The notes beneath the pieces were generated by a model. It saw nothing but the letters and a program-made list of their open reading frames with translations, did not search any database and had not been told where the DNA came from. Both the position numbers and the translations under genes were made by a program. This document shows positions 24,569 through 33,974 of a stretch of 64,000 nt of DNA, one piece after another. Position 1 is the first letter of the stretch. Each line of letters starts with the position of its first letter. This stretch comes from Caballeronia sp. Lep1P3 (lineage in GTDB: Bacteria; Pseudomonadota; Gammaproteobacteria; Burkholderiales; Burkholderiaceae). Location: contig NZ_CP084265.1 of NCBI RefSeq assembly GCF_022879595.1, forward strand, positions 2,232,001 through 2,296,000, in the 5' to 3' direction.

Positions 24569-25351
24569 TCATGGCGCCGGATAAGCGCCCGTTCCGTCCG
24601 GCCACGGCGTGAGCACTTCGAAGCCGTCGTCGGTGACGGCAACCATGTGCTCCCACTGCGCGGACAGCGAGCGGTCCTTGGTCGTCACGGTCCAGCCATC
24701 GCGCGACTGCTGCGTGGCCGCGCGGCCCGCGTTGATCATCGGCTCGATGGTGAAGACGAGACCCGGCTTCAGCCGCAGACCCGCGCCGCGCTGACCGTAG
24801 TGCAGCACCTGCGGGTCCTCGTGATACACGCGGCCGATACCGTGGCCGCAATATTCGCGCACCACCGAGAAGCCCTCGCGATGCGCGACCGACTGTATCG
24901 CAAAGCCGATGTCGCCGAGCGTCGCGCCGGGACGCACCGCGCGAATGCCCGCGACCATCGCTTCGTACGTCGTCTCGGTGAGACGGCGCGCTTCCTTGTT
25001 CGGCGTGCCGGCGTAGTACATGCGGCTCGTGTCGCCGAAGTAGCCGTCCTTGATGATCGCGACGTCGATGTTGATGATGTCGCCGTCCTTCAGTTCCTTC
25101 GGGCCGGGAATGCCGTGGCAGACGACGTGATTGACCGACGTGCATACCGTCTTCGGAAAGCCCATGTAGCCGACGTTCGCCGGAGTGGCCTTCAGTTCCT
25201 CGACGATGAAGCGGTTGCAGATCGCGTCCAGTTCGTCCGTGGTGACGCCGGGGCGCACGTGTTCACCGATCATCGCGAGGACTTCGGCGGCCAGGCGGCC
25301 TGAAATGCGCAGTTTTTCGATGTCGGCGGGAGTCTTGAGCGTGATGGCCAT
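24569..25351 (-). CDS. map: Methionine aminopeptidase type I
   Basis: A 260-residue metalloprotease that removes the initiator methionine from nascent proteins. Metal ligands are seen in NIDVAIIKDGYFGDTSRM (two Asp), CGHGIGRVYHEDPQV (His), TIEPM (Glu) and WEHMVAV (Glu). NHVVCHGIPGP carries the conserved His of the substrate pocket. Length and lack of an N-terminal extension fit the bacterial type Ia enzyme. The ATG at 25351 precedes MAITLKTPADIEKL; longer in-frame starts have no similarity. In most Burkholderiaceae map lies near rpsB/glnD; here it does not. Confidence 0.95.
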   Translation of the reverse strand: MAITLKTPADIEKLRISGRLAAEVLAMIGEHVRPGVTTDELDAICNRFIVEELKATPANVGYMGFPKTVCTSVNHVVCHGIPGPKELKDGDIINIDVAIIKDGYFGDTSRMYYAGTPNKEARRLTETTYEAMVAGIRAVRPGATLGDIGFAIQSVAHREGFSVVREYCGHGIGRVYHEDPQVLHYGQRGAGLRLKPGLVFTIEPMINAGRAATQQSRDGWTVTTKDRSLSAQWEHMVAVTDDGFEVLTPWPDGTGAYPAP

Positions 25352-25564
25352 TGAGCGATGCGGATGAATTCGTGCGGCCTTGCGCGCGGGTGCCGAGCCG
25401 CCGATCGCGACCATTCGACGCGCGCCGCGCACGAGGACAATGGGGCCGATGATAGCATTGGTGCTCTTGCCGACGGATTGCCGGCAGTCGATAGCGGCTT
25501 TAACGCAGCGTCTTCGCGCGAACCTCCGGTCTTTGACCGCGAGCGCGCCTTCCTACGGAGCCTT

Positions 25565-25915
25565 ATGACTTTGCATCGCCTTCCCTTCGCTCTCGCTCTG
25601 GCTTCGGCCGTCGGCACGCTTGCCGCGTGCGGCTCGACCAGCGAGCCGGAACTGCGGGCATCGAAGCCCGTGATCTATGTGTCGTCGGCGCGGGCTGCGT
25701 CGGATATATCGGAGTGCCTGCAGCGCAGGCTGCCTTCGGCGCGGCTCACGCGGAATCAGGGAACGACGGAGCTTCTCGTTGGATCGAACGCGTGGCTCGT
25801 GACCCTGACGCCGTCGGGCTATGGATCGATCGTCAAAGTTCAGCAATCCGCCAGCGACGATGGCGGCGTGCCGGAACCGGAACTGAGGTTCGATGTGGCG
25901 CGCTGTACCGTGTAG
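25565..25915 (+). CDS. Small putative lipoprotein
   Basis: A 116-residue product with a lipoprotein signal: basic start, hydrophobic stretch ALALASAVGTLAAC ending in a lipobox LAAC. The mature domain reads VIYVSSARAASDISECLQRR, followed by a beta-rich segment and a final VARCTV; the two cysteines could pair in the periplasm. I recognise only a general resemblance to small conserved burkholderial lipoproteins. The ATG has ACGGAG nearby. Confidence 0.68.
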   Translation: MTLHRLPFALALASAVGTLAACGSTSEPELRASKPVIYVSSARAASDISECLQRRLPSARLTRNQGTTELLVGSNAWLVTLTPSGYGSIVKVQQSASDDGGVPEPELRFDVARCTV

Positions 25916-25976
25916 CACGCGGCGCTTCGGGCGCAGGCCGCGCCCGAACCGGAGACATCGCCGCGCCCGAAAAGCG

Positions 25977-26010
25977 AAAAACCCCGCAAGTCTTGTCGAC
26001 TTGCGGGGTT
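25977..26010 (-). terminator. Terminator of tRNA-Ser(CGA)
   Basis: ACCCCGCAAGTC pairs with GACTTGCGGGGT around a five-base loop; on the minus strand it ends in five T. It lies 8 bases beyond the tRNA 3' end. The stem resembles the one behind tRNA-Ser(UGA) at 3848. Confidence 0.88.
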
Positions 26011-26018
26011 TGGAATTT

Positions 26019-26109
26019 TGGCGGAAAGGGTGGGATTCGAACCCACGGTACGGGGATACCGTACGCCTGATTTCGAGTCAGGTACATTCGACCACTCTGC
26101 CACCTTTCC
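26019..26109 (-). tRNA. tRNA-Ser (anticodon CGA)
   Basis: A 91-nt class II tRNA on the minus strand. The acceptor GGAAAGG pairs with CCTTTCC, then discriminator G and encoded CCA. The anticodon loop reads CTCGAAA within a CCTGA/TCAGG stem, followed by a long variable arm and T loop GTTCGAATC. It neighbours serS. Confidence 0.97.
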
Positions 26110-26169
26110 GTCTACCAGCGTGCTTCTGCCGGCCTTCGTCGAACGGGTCGCTGCTCAACGAAGAATGAA

Positions 26170-26197
26170 AGTATATCGGAGACGCGAAACTTTTCAA
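26170..26197 (-). promoter_or_regulatory. Sigma70-type promoter for tRNA-Ser(CGA)
   Basis: On the minus strand TTGAAA (26192-26197) and TATACT (26170-26175) are 16 bases apart, close to consensus. The expected start would leave a leader of roughly 54 nt before the tRNA. Confidence 0.65.
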
Positions 26198-26218
26198 GCC
26201 TCAATTTGCAAATAAACG

Positions 26219-27556
<1,338 letters not shown>

Positions 27557-27635
27557 CTAGCGCACGGTCATCGGCGCTCGCGGGCAACGCCGCGTCGTCC
27601 GGCCAAATACGCCGCGCGCATGAGCGAAACGGCGT

Positions 27636-28952
27636 TCAACGCTTCTTCTCGTCGCGATGCTCGCGCCGCCAGGCATCGTCCCGTTCCGCGAGGCGCGCGA
27701 GCTTCTCGCCGATCTTGCCTTCGAGGCCGCGCGGCGTCGGCTCGTACCAGTGCGGATCGCGCATGCCGTCCGGCAGATAGGTCTCGCCGGCGGCATAAGC
27801 GTCCGGCTCGTCGTGCGCGTAGCGATACTCGTGACCATAGCCGAGTTCCTTCATCAGCTTGGTCGGCGCATTGCGCAGATGAACCGGCACGCCGCGCGAC
27901 TGGTCCTTGCCGACGAAGCGCCGCGCCTCGTTGTACGCGTTGTAGCCCGCGTTCGATTTCGGCGCGACCGCGAGATAGAGGAGCGCCTGCGCGAGCGCGA
28001 GTTCGCCTTCCGGCGAGCCGAGGCGCTCGTAGGTTTCGGCGGCGTCGAGCGCGATGCGCGCGCCACGCGGATCGGCAAGCCCGATGTCTTCCCATGCCAT
28101 GCGCACGATGCGCCGCGCGAGATAACGCGCGTCCGCGCCGCCGTCGATCATGCGGCAAAACCAGTACAGCGCCGCGTCCGGGTTGCTGCCGCGCACCGAC
28201 TTGTGCAGCGCGCTGATCTGATCGTAGAAGGCGTCGCCGCCCTTGTCGAAGCGACGTAGATTCTCCGCGAGCGCGCTGCCGAGAAGCGCGCCGTCCACTT
28301 CCGTTTTCTTCTGCTGCGCCGCCGCGCGCGCGACGATCTCGAGATTGTTCAGCAGCTTGCGCCCGTCGCCGTCGGCCGACCCGATGAGCGCGTCGCGCGC
28401 TTCGTCGGAGAACGTGAGGCCGCCGAGTTCCGCCGTCGCGCGTTCGAGCAGTTCCTTCAGTTCGTCAGCGTCGAGGCTCTTCAGCACGTAGACGGCTGCG
28501 CGCGAGAGCAACGCGCTGTTCACCTCGAAGGACGGGTTTTCGGTCGTCGCGCCGACGAACACGAAGAGCCCCGACTCGACGTGCGGCAGAAACGCGTCCT
28601 GCTGGCTCTTGTTGAAGCGATGCACTTCATCGACGAAAACGAGCGTCTGCCGCCCGTTCGCGCGATGGATCTGCGCCGTTTCCACCGCCTCGCGGATGTC
28701 CTTCACGCCGGACAGCACCGCCGAGAGCGAGATCAATTCGGCGCGAAAAGCGGCCGCCATGAGACGCGCGAGCGTGGTCTTGCCGACGCCGGGCGGGCCC
28801 CACAGAATCATCGAATGCGCTTCGCCCGATTCGAACGCGACGCGCAGCGGCTTGTTCGGCCCGAGCAGATGTTTCTGGCCGATCACGTCGTCGATACTGC
28901 GGGGGCGCAGGCGCTCCGCAAGCGGAACGGTGCCACGGTTTTCTTCGAACAT
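27636..28952 (-). CDS. rarA: Replication-associated recombination protein A (RarA/MgsA)
   Basis: A 438-residue AAA+ ATPase related to clamp loaders and RuvB, acting at stalled replication forks. N-terminal PLAERLRPRSIDDVIGQKHL is characteristic, Walker A is GPPGVGKTTLA, Walker B DEVHRFNKSQQD, sensor 1 GATTENPSF. The C-terminal part with GADARYLARRIVRMAWEDIG and GYNAYNEARRFV matches the RarA tetramerisation region. The start MFEENRGT at 28952 is chosen; the longer frame upstream lacks similarity. Its usual neighbour serS lies downstream on the same strand. Confidence 0.95.
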   Translation of the reverse strand: MFEENRGTVPLAERLRPRSIDDVIGQKHLLGPNKPLRVAFESGEAHSMILWGPPGVGKTTLARLMAAAFRAELISLSAVLSGVKDIREAVETAQIHRANGRQTLVFVDEVHRFNKSQQDAFLPHVESGLFVFVGATTENPSFEVNSALLSRAAVYVLKSLDADELKELLERATAELGGLTFSDEARDALIGSADGDGRKLLNNLEIVARAAAQQKKTEVDGALLGSALAENLRRFDKGGDAFYDQISALHKSVRGSNPDAALYWFCRMIDGGADARYLARRIVRMAWEDIGLADPRGARIALDAAETYERLGSPEGELALAQALLYLAVAPKSNAGYNAYNEARRFVGKDQSRGVPVHLRNAPTKLMKELGYGHEYRYAHDEPDAYAAGETYLPDGMRDPHWYEPTPRGLEGKIGEKLARLAERDDAWRREHRDEKKR

Positions 28953-29172
28953 GGTTCTGTGGATGCAAGTGGTGGATGCCGCCGTGACGCCGGGATGCCA
29001 AACCCGGCGATAATCGTGCGCCTTTTGCGATGCGCGGTGCATCGGCCATTCGGCCTAGTTTCGCTTTCCCGCGATGCGGCTGCACAATCGGGCGGCGAGT
29101 CGAGGAATTATGACAGCCGCGCGCCGCGCACGAAGCCCGCCACACGAACCGACCCTATAAGGATCAATTGCG

Positions 29173-30477
29173 ATGGAGCAAGAGAACACGTCCACCTACG
29201 CGCCGCTCGCGCCCGTGCCTGTGGAGCGGCGCGCCTTCGGCACCAGCGACGCCTTCGCGCTGTGGTTCTCGCTCGGCATCGGGCTGCTCGTCGCGCAGGC
29301 GGGCGCGCTCCTGGTGCCGGGACTGTCGCTGCCGCACGCGCTCGTCGCAATCGTCATCGGCACGGCGGTCGGCGTCGTGCTGCTCGCGCTCGCGGGCGTG
29401 ATCGGCACGGACACGGGGCTCGCGGCAATGTCCTCGCTGCGGCCCACGCTCGGCGTGCGCGGGGCATCGGTGCCGGCCGTGCTCAACGCAGTGCAGCTCG
29501 TCGGCTGGGGTTCGTTCGAGATCATCGTGATGCGCGATTCCGCCGACGCGCTCGCGAGGCAATCCTTCCATCTGTCGATGCCGCTCGTCTGGACGCTCGT
29601 CTTCGGCGCGCTCGCGACGCTGCTCGCGGTGAGCGGGCCGCTCTCGTTCGTGCGGCGCTTTCTGCGCAGCTGGGGCATCTGGCTGCTGCTCGGCGGCGCG
29701 GGCTGGCTCACGTGGAATCTGCTGTCGAAGCACGACATTGCCGCGTTGATGGCGCGCCCCGGCACCGGCGATATGGCGTTCGGCGCGGGCATCGATCTCG
29801 TCGTCGCGATGCCGCTGTCGTGGCTGCCGCTCATCGCCGATTACACGCGCTTCGGGCGCAGCGCGGGCGGCACGTTCCGCGGCACGCTCTTCGGCTACGG
29901 CATCGCGAATCTCTGGTTCTATGCGCTCGGCGCGGTGTACGGACTCGCGGCCGGCGGCGGCGACGCGCTTCTCACCGTCGCGCTCGCGCAGGCGGGCGGC
30001 GGCGTGGCGCTTTTCCTGATTCTGATCGACGAAATCGACAACGCATTCGCCGACATTCACTCCGCAGCCGTCTCCACCGGCACGTTCTGGGCGCGCGCGA
30101 GCGTCCCGATGCTGTCGGCGGGCTACGGCGCGCTCTGCACACTCGTTGCGCTCGTCGTCGCGATGGGCAAGTACCAGAACTTCCTGCTCCTGATCGGCTC
30201 GGTGTTCGCGCCGCTCTTCGGCGTGGTGCTCGCGGATCATTTCGTCGTGAGAAAGCGCCGCGTGGATGCCGCCGCGCTCGGCCGCATCGACGGGCGCTAC
30301 GGCTACTCGGGCGGCTGGCACGTGAGCGCGTTCGTCGCGTGGGCGGTGGGCATCGCGGCGTATCACGCGATCAATCAATGGCTGCCGAATCTCGGCGCGA
30401 CGCTGCCGGCGCTCGCGCTCGGCGCCGTGTGCTATCTGCTGCTGGTTTCGACGCGGCGGGCGGCGCTGGCTTCCTGA
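29173..30477 (+). CDS. NCS1 family transporter, CytX-like
   Basis: A 434-residue polytopic permease of the nucleobase:cation symporter-1 family with about 12 helices. The N-terminus FALWFSLGIGLLVAQAGALL and QLVGWGSFEIIVMRDSADAL are typical of the subgroup annotated as putative hydroxymethylpyrimidine transporter CytX. I see no thiamine pyrophosphate riboswitch in the leader, so the thiamine-precursor role is unproven. It faces a ureohydrolase and LysR regulator, which would also fit a guanidino-compound or nucleobase substrate. Confidence 0.85.
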   Translation: MEQENTSTYAPLAPVPVERRAFGTSDAFALWFSLGIGLLVAQAGALLVPGLSLPHALVAIVIGTAVGVVLLALAGVIGTDTGLAAMSSLRPTLGVRGASVPAVLNAVQLVGWGSFEIIVMRDSADALARQSFHLSMPLVWTLVFGALATLLAVSGPLSFVRRFLRSWGIWLLLGGAGWLTWNLLSKHDIAALMARPGTGDMAFGAGIDLVVAMPLSWLPLIADYTRFGRSAGGTFRGTLFGYGIANLWFYALGAVYGLAAGGGDALLTVALAQAGGGVALFLILIDEIDNAFADIHSAAVSTGTFWARASVPMLSAGYGALCTLVALVVAMGKYQNFLLLIGSVFAPLFGVVLADHFVVRKRRVDAAALGRIDGRYGYSGGWHVSAFVAWAVGIAAYHAINQWLPNLGATLPALALGAVCYLLLVSTRRAALAS

Positions 30478-30517
30478 TCCGGCAAAGCGGCGCCGCGCCT
30501 GCCGCGCTCAGACGCGC

Positions 30518-31528
30518 TCAGACGCGCCGCTGCACGCCCGGCAGCACGCACAGCAGTTCGAACGCGAGATTCGCGCCGAGGAGCGCCGTCGTGCCGAACG
30601 GATCGTAAGGCGGCGCGACTTCCACCAGATCCGCGCCGACGATATTCAGCCCCCACGCGCCCCGCACGATCTCCAGCGCCTGCGGCACGGTCAGGCCCGC
30701 GATCTCCGGCGTCCCGGTGCCGGGCGCGAAGGCCGGGTCGATGCCGTCGATATCGAACGTGATGTACACAGGCCCGTCGCCCATCTGCGCGCGCACTTCG
30801 TCCATCAGCGGCGCGAGCGAGCGGTGCCAGCACTCTTCCGTCTGCACGACGCGAAAACCCTGCTCGCGGCACCAGTCGAAATCGCCGGCTTCGTAGCCGG
30901 TGCCGCGCAACCCGATCTGCACGACGCGCTCGCAGTCCAGCAAGCCCTCCTCCACCGCGCGACGAAACGGCGTGCCGTGCGCGATTTTCTCGCCGAACAT
31001 CGTGTCATTCACATCGGCGTGGGCATCGACGTGAATGAGGCCCACTTTCCCATGCTTCGCGGCAATCGCGCGCAGGATCGGCAGCGCGATCGTGTGGTCG
31101 CCGCCGAGCGTGATCGGCTTGCAGCCGTGTTCCAGAATCTCGCGATACGCCCGCTCGATGCGGTCGATCGAGTCGAGCAGGTTGTACGGATTGATTGCCA
31201 CATCGCCGATGTCCGCCACGCGCAGCGAATCGAAGGGCGCGGCGCGCGTCGCCATGTTGTAGGGGCGCAGCAGGACCGATTCGCTGCGCACCTGACGCGG
31301 GCCGAAGCGCGCGCCGGTGCGGTTGGACGTGCCGAGGTCGAACGGCACGCCGACGAAACACGCGTCCAGTCCCGCCGCCGAGGCGACATGCGGCAGGCGC
31401 ATCATCGTCGCGATACCGCCGCAACGCGGCATCTGATTGCCCGACAGCGGTTGCGGACGTTCGGCGCGAGCGTCGCGGAAGTGGGAATCGAAGTGTTCGG
31501 CAGGCGCGAAAAGCGAGGATTCATTCAT
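30518..31528 (-). CDS. Ureohydrolase: agmatinase or guanidinobutyrase
   Basis: A 336-residue Mn-dependent ureohydrolase of the arginase/agmatinase superfamily, splitting a guanidino group to urea. Metal motifs are complete: GGDHTIALP, DAHADVND and TFDIDGIDPAFAPGTGTPE. The family contains agmatinase SpeB and guanidinobutyrase GbuA, which are hard to separate by eye. The divergent LysR gene and the adjacent NCS1 transporter resemble the gbuA-gbuR neighbourhood of Pseudomonas as I remember it, favouring guanidinobutyrase. It is convergent with the transporter gene. Confidence 0.9.
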   Translation of the reverse strand: MNESSLFAPAEHFDSHFRDARAERPQPLSGNQMPRCGGIATMMRLPHVASAAGLDACFVGVPFDLGTSNRTGARFGPRQVRSESVLLRPYNMATRAAPFDSLRVADIGDVAINPYNLLDSIDRIERAYREILEHGCKPITLGGDHTIALPILRAIAAKHGKVGLIHVDAHADVNDTMFGEKIAHGTPFRRAVEEGLLDCERVVQIGLRGTGYEAGDFDWCREQGFRVVQTEECWHRSLAPLMDEVRAQMGDGPVYITFDIDGIDPAFAPGTGTPEIAGLTVPQALEIVRGAWGLNIVGADLVEVAPPYDPFGTTALLGANLAFELLCVLPGVQRRV

Positions 31529-31642
31529 GGCGATCGATGTAGGTGGATGCGGTTCACCCCATTATTACGCGTATCCTGGACGCGATAAAATGCCGGCGAA
31601 ATCAACTTCACATCGACGACAATCGATCTATCGGCGGCGCGC

Positions 31643-32557
31643 ATGTTCACTCACCTTTCCGACCTCGACCTGCGGCTCATCCGCGTATTCCTCGCGATCG
31701 TCGATGCAGGCGGCATTTCGTCGGCTCAGGCGACGCTCAACGTCGGGCAATCGACCATCAGCACACAGCTCGCGACGCTCGAAACGCGGCTCGGCTATCG
31801 CCTGTGCGAGCGTGGACGCGGCGGCTTTGCGCTCACTTCGCGCGGCGAGCAGTTCGTCGACGCGTGCCGCACGCTGCTCGCCGCCGTCGATACGTTCGAT
31901 TCGACGGCGCGCAATGTCGGCAAGAAGCTCGTCGGCACGCTCACGCTCGGCATGATCGGCAACACGCCCGTCAGCGCGAACGCGCGCATCAGCGAGGCGA
32001 TCGCGCGCTTTCGCCAACGCGACGAATCGGTGCGGCTCTCCGTGCTCGTGCGCTCGCCGGGCGAGCTCGAACAGATGCTGCTCGCCGGGCGCATTCAGAT
32101 GGCGATCGGCTACTTCTGGCATCGCGTGCCGTCGCTCGAATACGCGGAAATCTTCACGGAAGACCAGCTTGCGTACTGCGGGCGCACGCATCCGCTTTTC
32201 GCGCGCGCGGGCGGCATCTCGCTCGACGAGGCCGCCGAGCACGCGTGGGCGTGGCGCAGCTATCCGCTGCCCGAAGCGGGCGCGCTCACGCCGCGCTCCA
32301 TCGGCGCGGTGGCCGACAACATGGAAGCGGTCGCGATGCTCGTGCTCTCCGGGCAGCACCTCGGTTATCTGCCCGAGCATTTCGCCGCGCCGTATGTGAA
32401 CGACGGCTCGCTCGCCGCGCTCGATCCCCGCACCATGCGCTACCGCGTGGCGTTTCACATGGTCACGCGCGCCGACCGCGCGCGCGGCTCGCGTGCCGCG
32501 AAGAACGATATCGTCGATGCCTTCATCGAGGATATGACTGCGGCACACAGCGTTTAA
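31643..32557 (+). CDS. LysR-type transcriptional regulator
   Basis: A 304-residue LysR regulator. The winged helix-turn-helix covers residues about 8-66 (LRLIRVFLAIVDAGGISSAQ, then NVGQSTISTQLATLETRLGY), followed by a LysR substrate-binding domain. It is divergently transcribed from the ureohydrolase with a 114-base gap, so it probably controls that gene, as GbuR does for gbuA in Pseudomonas. TCGATGT (31534-31540) and its complement ACATCGA (31610-31616) in the gap could belong to binding sites, but this is weak. Confidence 0.92.
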   Translation: MFTHLSDLDLRLIRVFLAIVDAGGISSAQATLNVGQSTISTQLATLETRLGYRLCERGRGGFALTSRGEQFVDACRTLLAAVDTFDSTARNVGKKLVGTLTLGMIGNTPVSANARISEAIARFRQRDESVRLSVLVRSPGELEQMLLAGRIQMAIGYFWHRVPSLEYAEIFTEDQLAYCGRTHPLFARAGGISLDEAAEHAWAWRSYPLPEAGALTPRSIGAVADNMEAVAMLVLSGQHLGYLPEHFAAPYVNDGSLAALDPRTMRYRVAFHMVTRADRARGSRAAKNDIVDAFIEDMTAAHSV

Positions 32558-32751
32558 CGCTATATCACTGCTTGTTAGCAGTACTCGATTCCCTAATTGC
32601 CGGATCAACTGCGTAGTTTAGAAAAACGCTTGGTCTTTTCATCGGAGTCCTCTTATTATCGTCTGACGCAAAGCGCGAATCGATAAGACAAACGCGCTGA
32701 CGCGTGCGCGTTATCTCAAGCAAGCACAAGACGACCATCAAGGGGAACACG

Positions 32752-33201
32752 ATGAGCACATCGACGTTGCAAGCATCGGCGGCCTGCCGTATCGCAATCG
32801 CGGGCGCGTCAGCCTGTTTCGCGATTTCGGCGAACGCGGTCATTATCGGCGGCGGCACGATCACCTTCAGGGGCGCGCTCGTCGCACCGCCCTTCGCGTT
32901 ATCGACGCAATCGACAGCAGACAGCGGCGCGTTCTCGGCAAGGCAGACGCAAAGCGGCCAGACGGCGACCGTCGCGTTCACGCCGTTTCCGAACAGCGCA
33001 CCGAGCGCGAAGGTGTCGATCGACGCGGGCAATCGCGCTACGGAAGCGGATCGCATCACCGCGAGTTTCGCGGACGGCAACGGCAGGCGCGTCGATGCGC
33101 GCAGCGGCGCGTTCCATGTGGGCGCATCGGGCGGCGTGTTGACGATGCAGGGCAAAGGGCCATCGGCGAAGCGCGTGACGCTCGTCACCGACTACGACTA
33201 G
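32752..33201 (+). CDS. Secreted protein with fimbrial-like N-terminus
   Basis: A 149-residue exported protein. The signal peptide ends near AISANA-VIIG. The mature start VIIGGGTITFRGALVAPPFA resembles the first strands of type 1 pilus-like subunits (GxIxFxGxIV), but the cysteine pair usual for those subunits is absent. No chaperone or usher is adjacent; the only pilus operon in the window lies 20 kb away. The ATG has AGGGG upstream. Function unknown. Confidence 0.6.
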   Translation: MSTSTLQASAACRIAIAGASACFAISANAVIIGGGTITFRGALVAPPFALSTQSTADSGAFSARQTQSGQTATVAFTPFPNSAPSAKVSIDAGNRATEADRITASFADGNGRRVDARSGAFHVGASGGVLTMQGKGPSAKRVTLVTDYD

Positions 33202-33215
33202 ACGCGCCAGAAACT

Positions 33216-33241
33216 ACGCGCGGTTCGGAAGAACCGCGCGT
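33216..33241. terminator. Hairpin between convergent genes
   Basis: ACGCGCGGTTC pairs with GAACCGCGCGT around a GGAA tetraloop. It sits between the stop of the secreted protein gene and the stop of lolA. No T-run follows, so termination efficiency is uncertain. Confidence 0.55.
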
Positions 33242-33246
33242 GTCGA

Positions 33247-33915
33247 TCACCCGTTGATGACATCCGCGCCCTTCGGCACGGTGAATTTGAAGGAATCGCT
33301 CTTGAGCGGCGGGTTCTTCTGGATGTTCGAGAACGTCAGCAGCGTGACGTTGCCGAATACGTCGTGCAACTCCATCGCCTGCAGATTGCCGTCCTTGAAG
33401 CCGATGCCGACGGTCTGAAACTGCGTGTCCTTCGCCTTCGGCGTGAGTTCGAGCCAGTCGATGCCGCCTTTCACGCCGGCATCGCGCAGCGTGAAGTTCT
33501 TGTCGAGATCGTTGCTGCCGAAGAGAATCGCCGCCGGGCTCGCGCCGAGCGCCCCGCCCAGGCTGCGCACGGTGACCTGATTCAAGTCCTTGTCGTAGAC
33601 GTAGAGCTTGTCGCCGTCCGCCTGCAGCACTTGCGAATACGGCTTCTCGTAGGACCAGACGAACTTGCCCGGACGCGCGAACATGAACGTGCCGCTCGAG
33701 GTCGCGCCGGTTGCGGGCATCGTCGTCGATGCGCCGTTATTCGCCTTGCCCGGCGCCTTGACTTCCTGCTGCGTGAAGTCGCCGCGGGCCGCATGCACCT
33801 GCGACACGAACTGCTTCAGTTGCTCCGTGCCGCTCGCGAATGCATGCGACGCAAAGAGCATCGACGCCGACAACAGCGCCGCGCCCAGTGCCTTCTTCCC
33901 CGTATGCTGCTTCAT
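33247..33915 (-). CDS. lolA: Outer-membrane lipoprotein carrier protein LolA
   Basis: A 222-residue periplasmic chaperone that takes lipoproteins from LolCDE and passes them to LolB. A signal peptide is cleaved near [31 protein letters not shown] and [34 protein letters not shown] are typical LolA strands. It contains a short Ala/Thr/Gly insertion around residues 55-70. It lies 59 bases downstream of ftsK, the usual arrangement ftsK-lolA(-rarA-serS); here rarA and serS are on the same strand but nearer the window start, separated by other genes. Confidence 0.94.
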   Translation of the reverse strand: MKQHTGKKALGAALLSASMLFASHAFASGTEQLKQFVSQVHAARGDFTQQEVKAPGKANNGASTTMPATGATSSGTFMFARPGKFVWSYEKPYSQVLQADGDKLYVYDKDLNQVTVRSLGGALGASPAAILFGSNDLDKNFTLRDAGVKGGIDWLELTPKAKDTQFQTVGIGFKDGNLQAMELHDVFGNVTLLTFSNIQKNPPLKSDSFKFTVPKGADVING

Positions 33916-33974
33916 GCCGTGTTCTCCAGTCCGTATTGCATGTTGCGTCTTGCGTCTTGCATCGTGCGCGGCGC

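Noticed and set aside
29050..29172. Possible thiamine pyrophosphate riboswitch before the CytX-like gene
   Set aside because: The conserved CTGAGA and ACCTGATCTGG blocks are absent.
31534..31616. TCGATGT/ACATCGA inverted pair in the ureohydrolase/LysR gap
   Set aside because: The arms are 69 bases apart and no T-N11-A LysR box is convincing; kept only as a remark.
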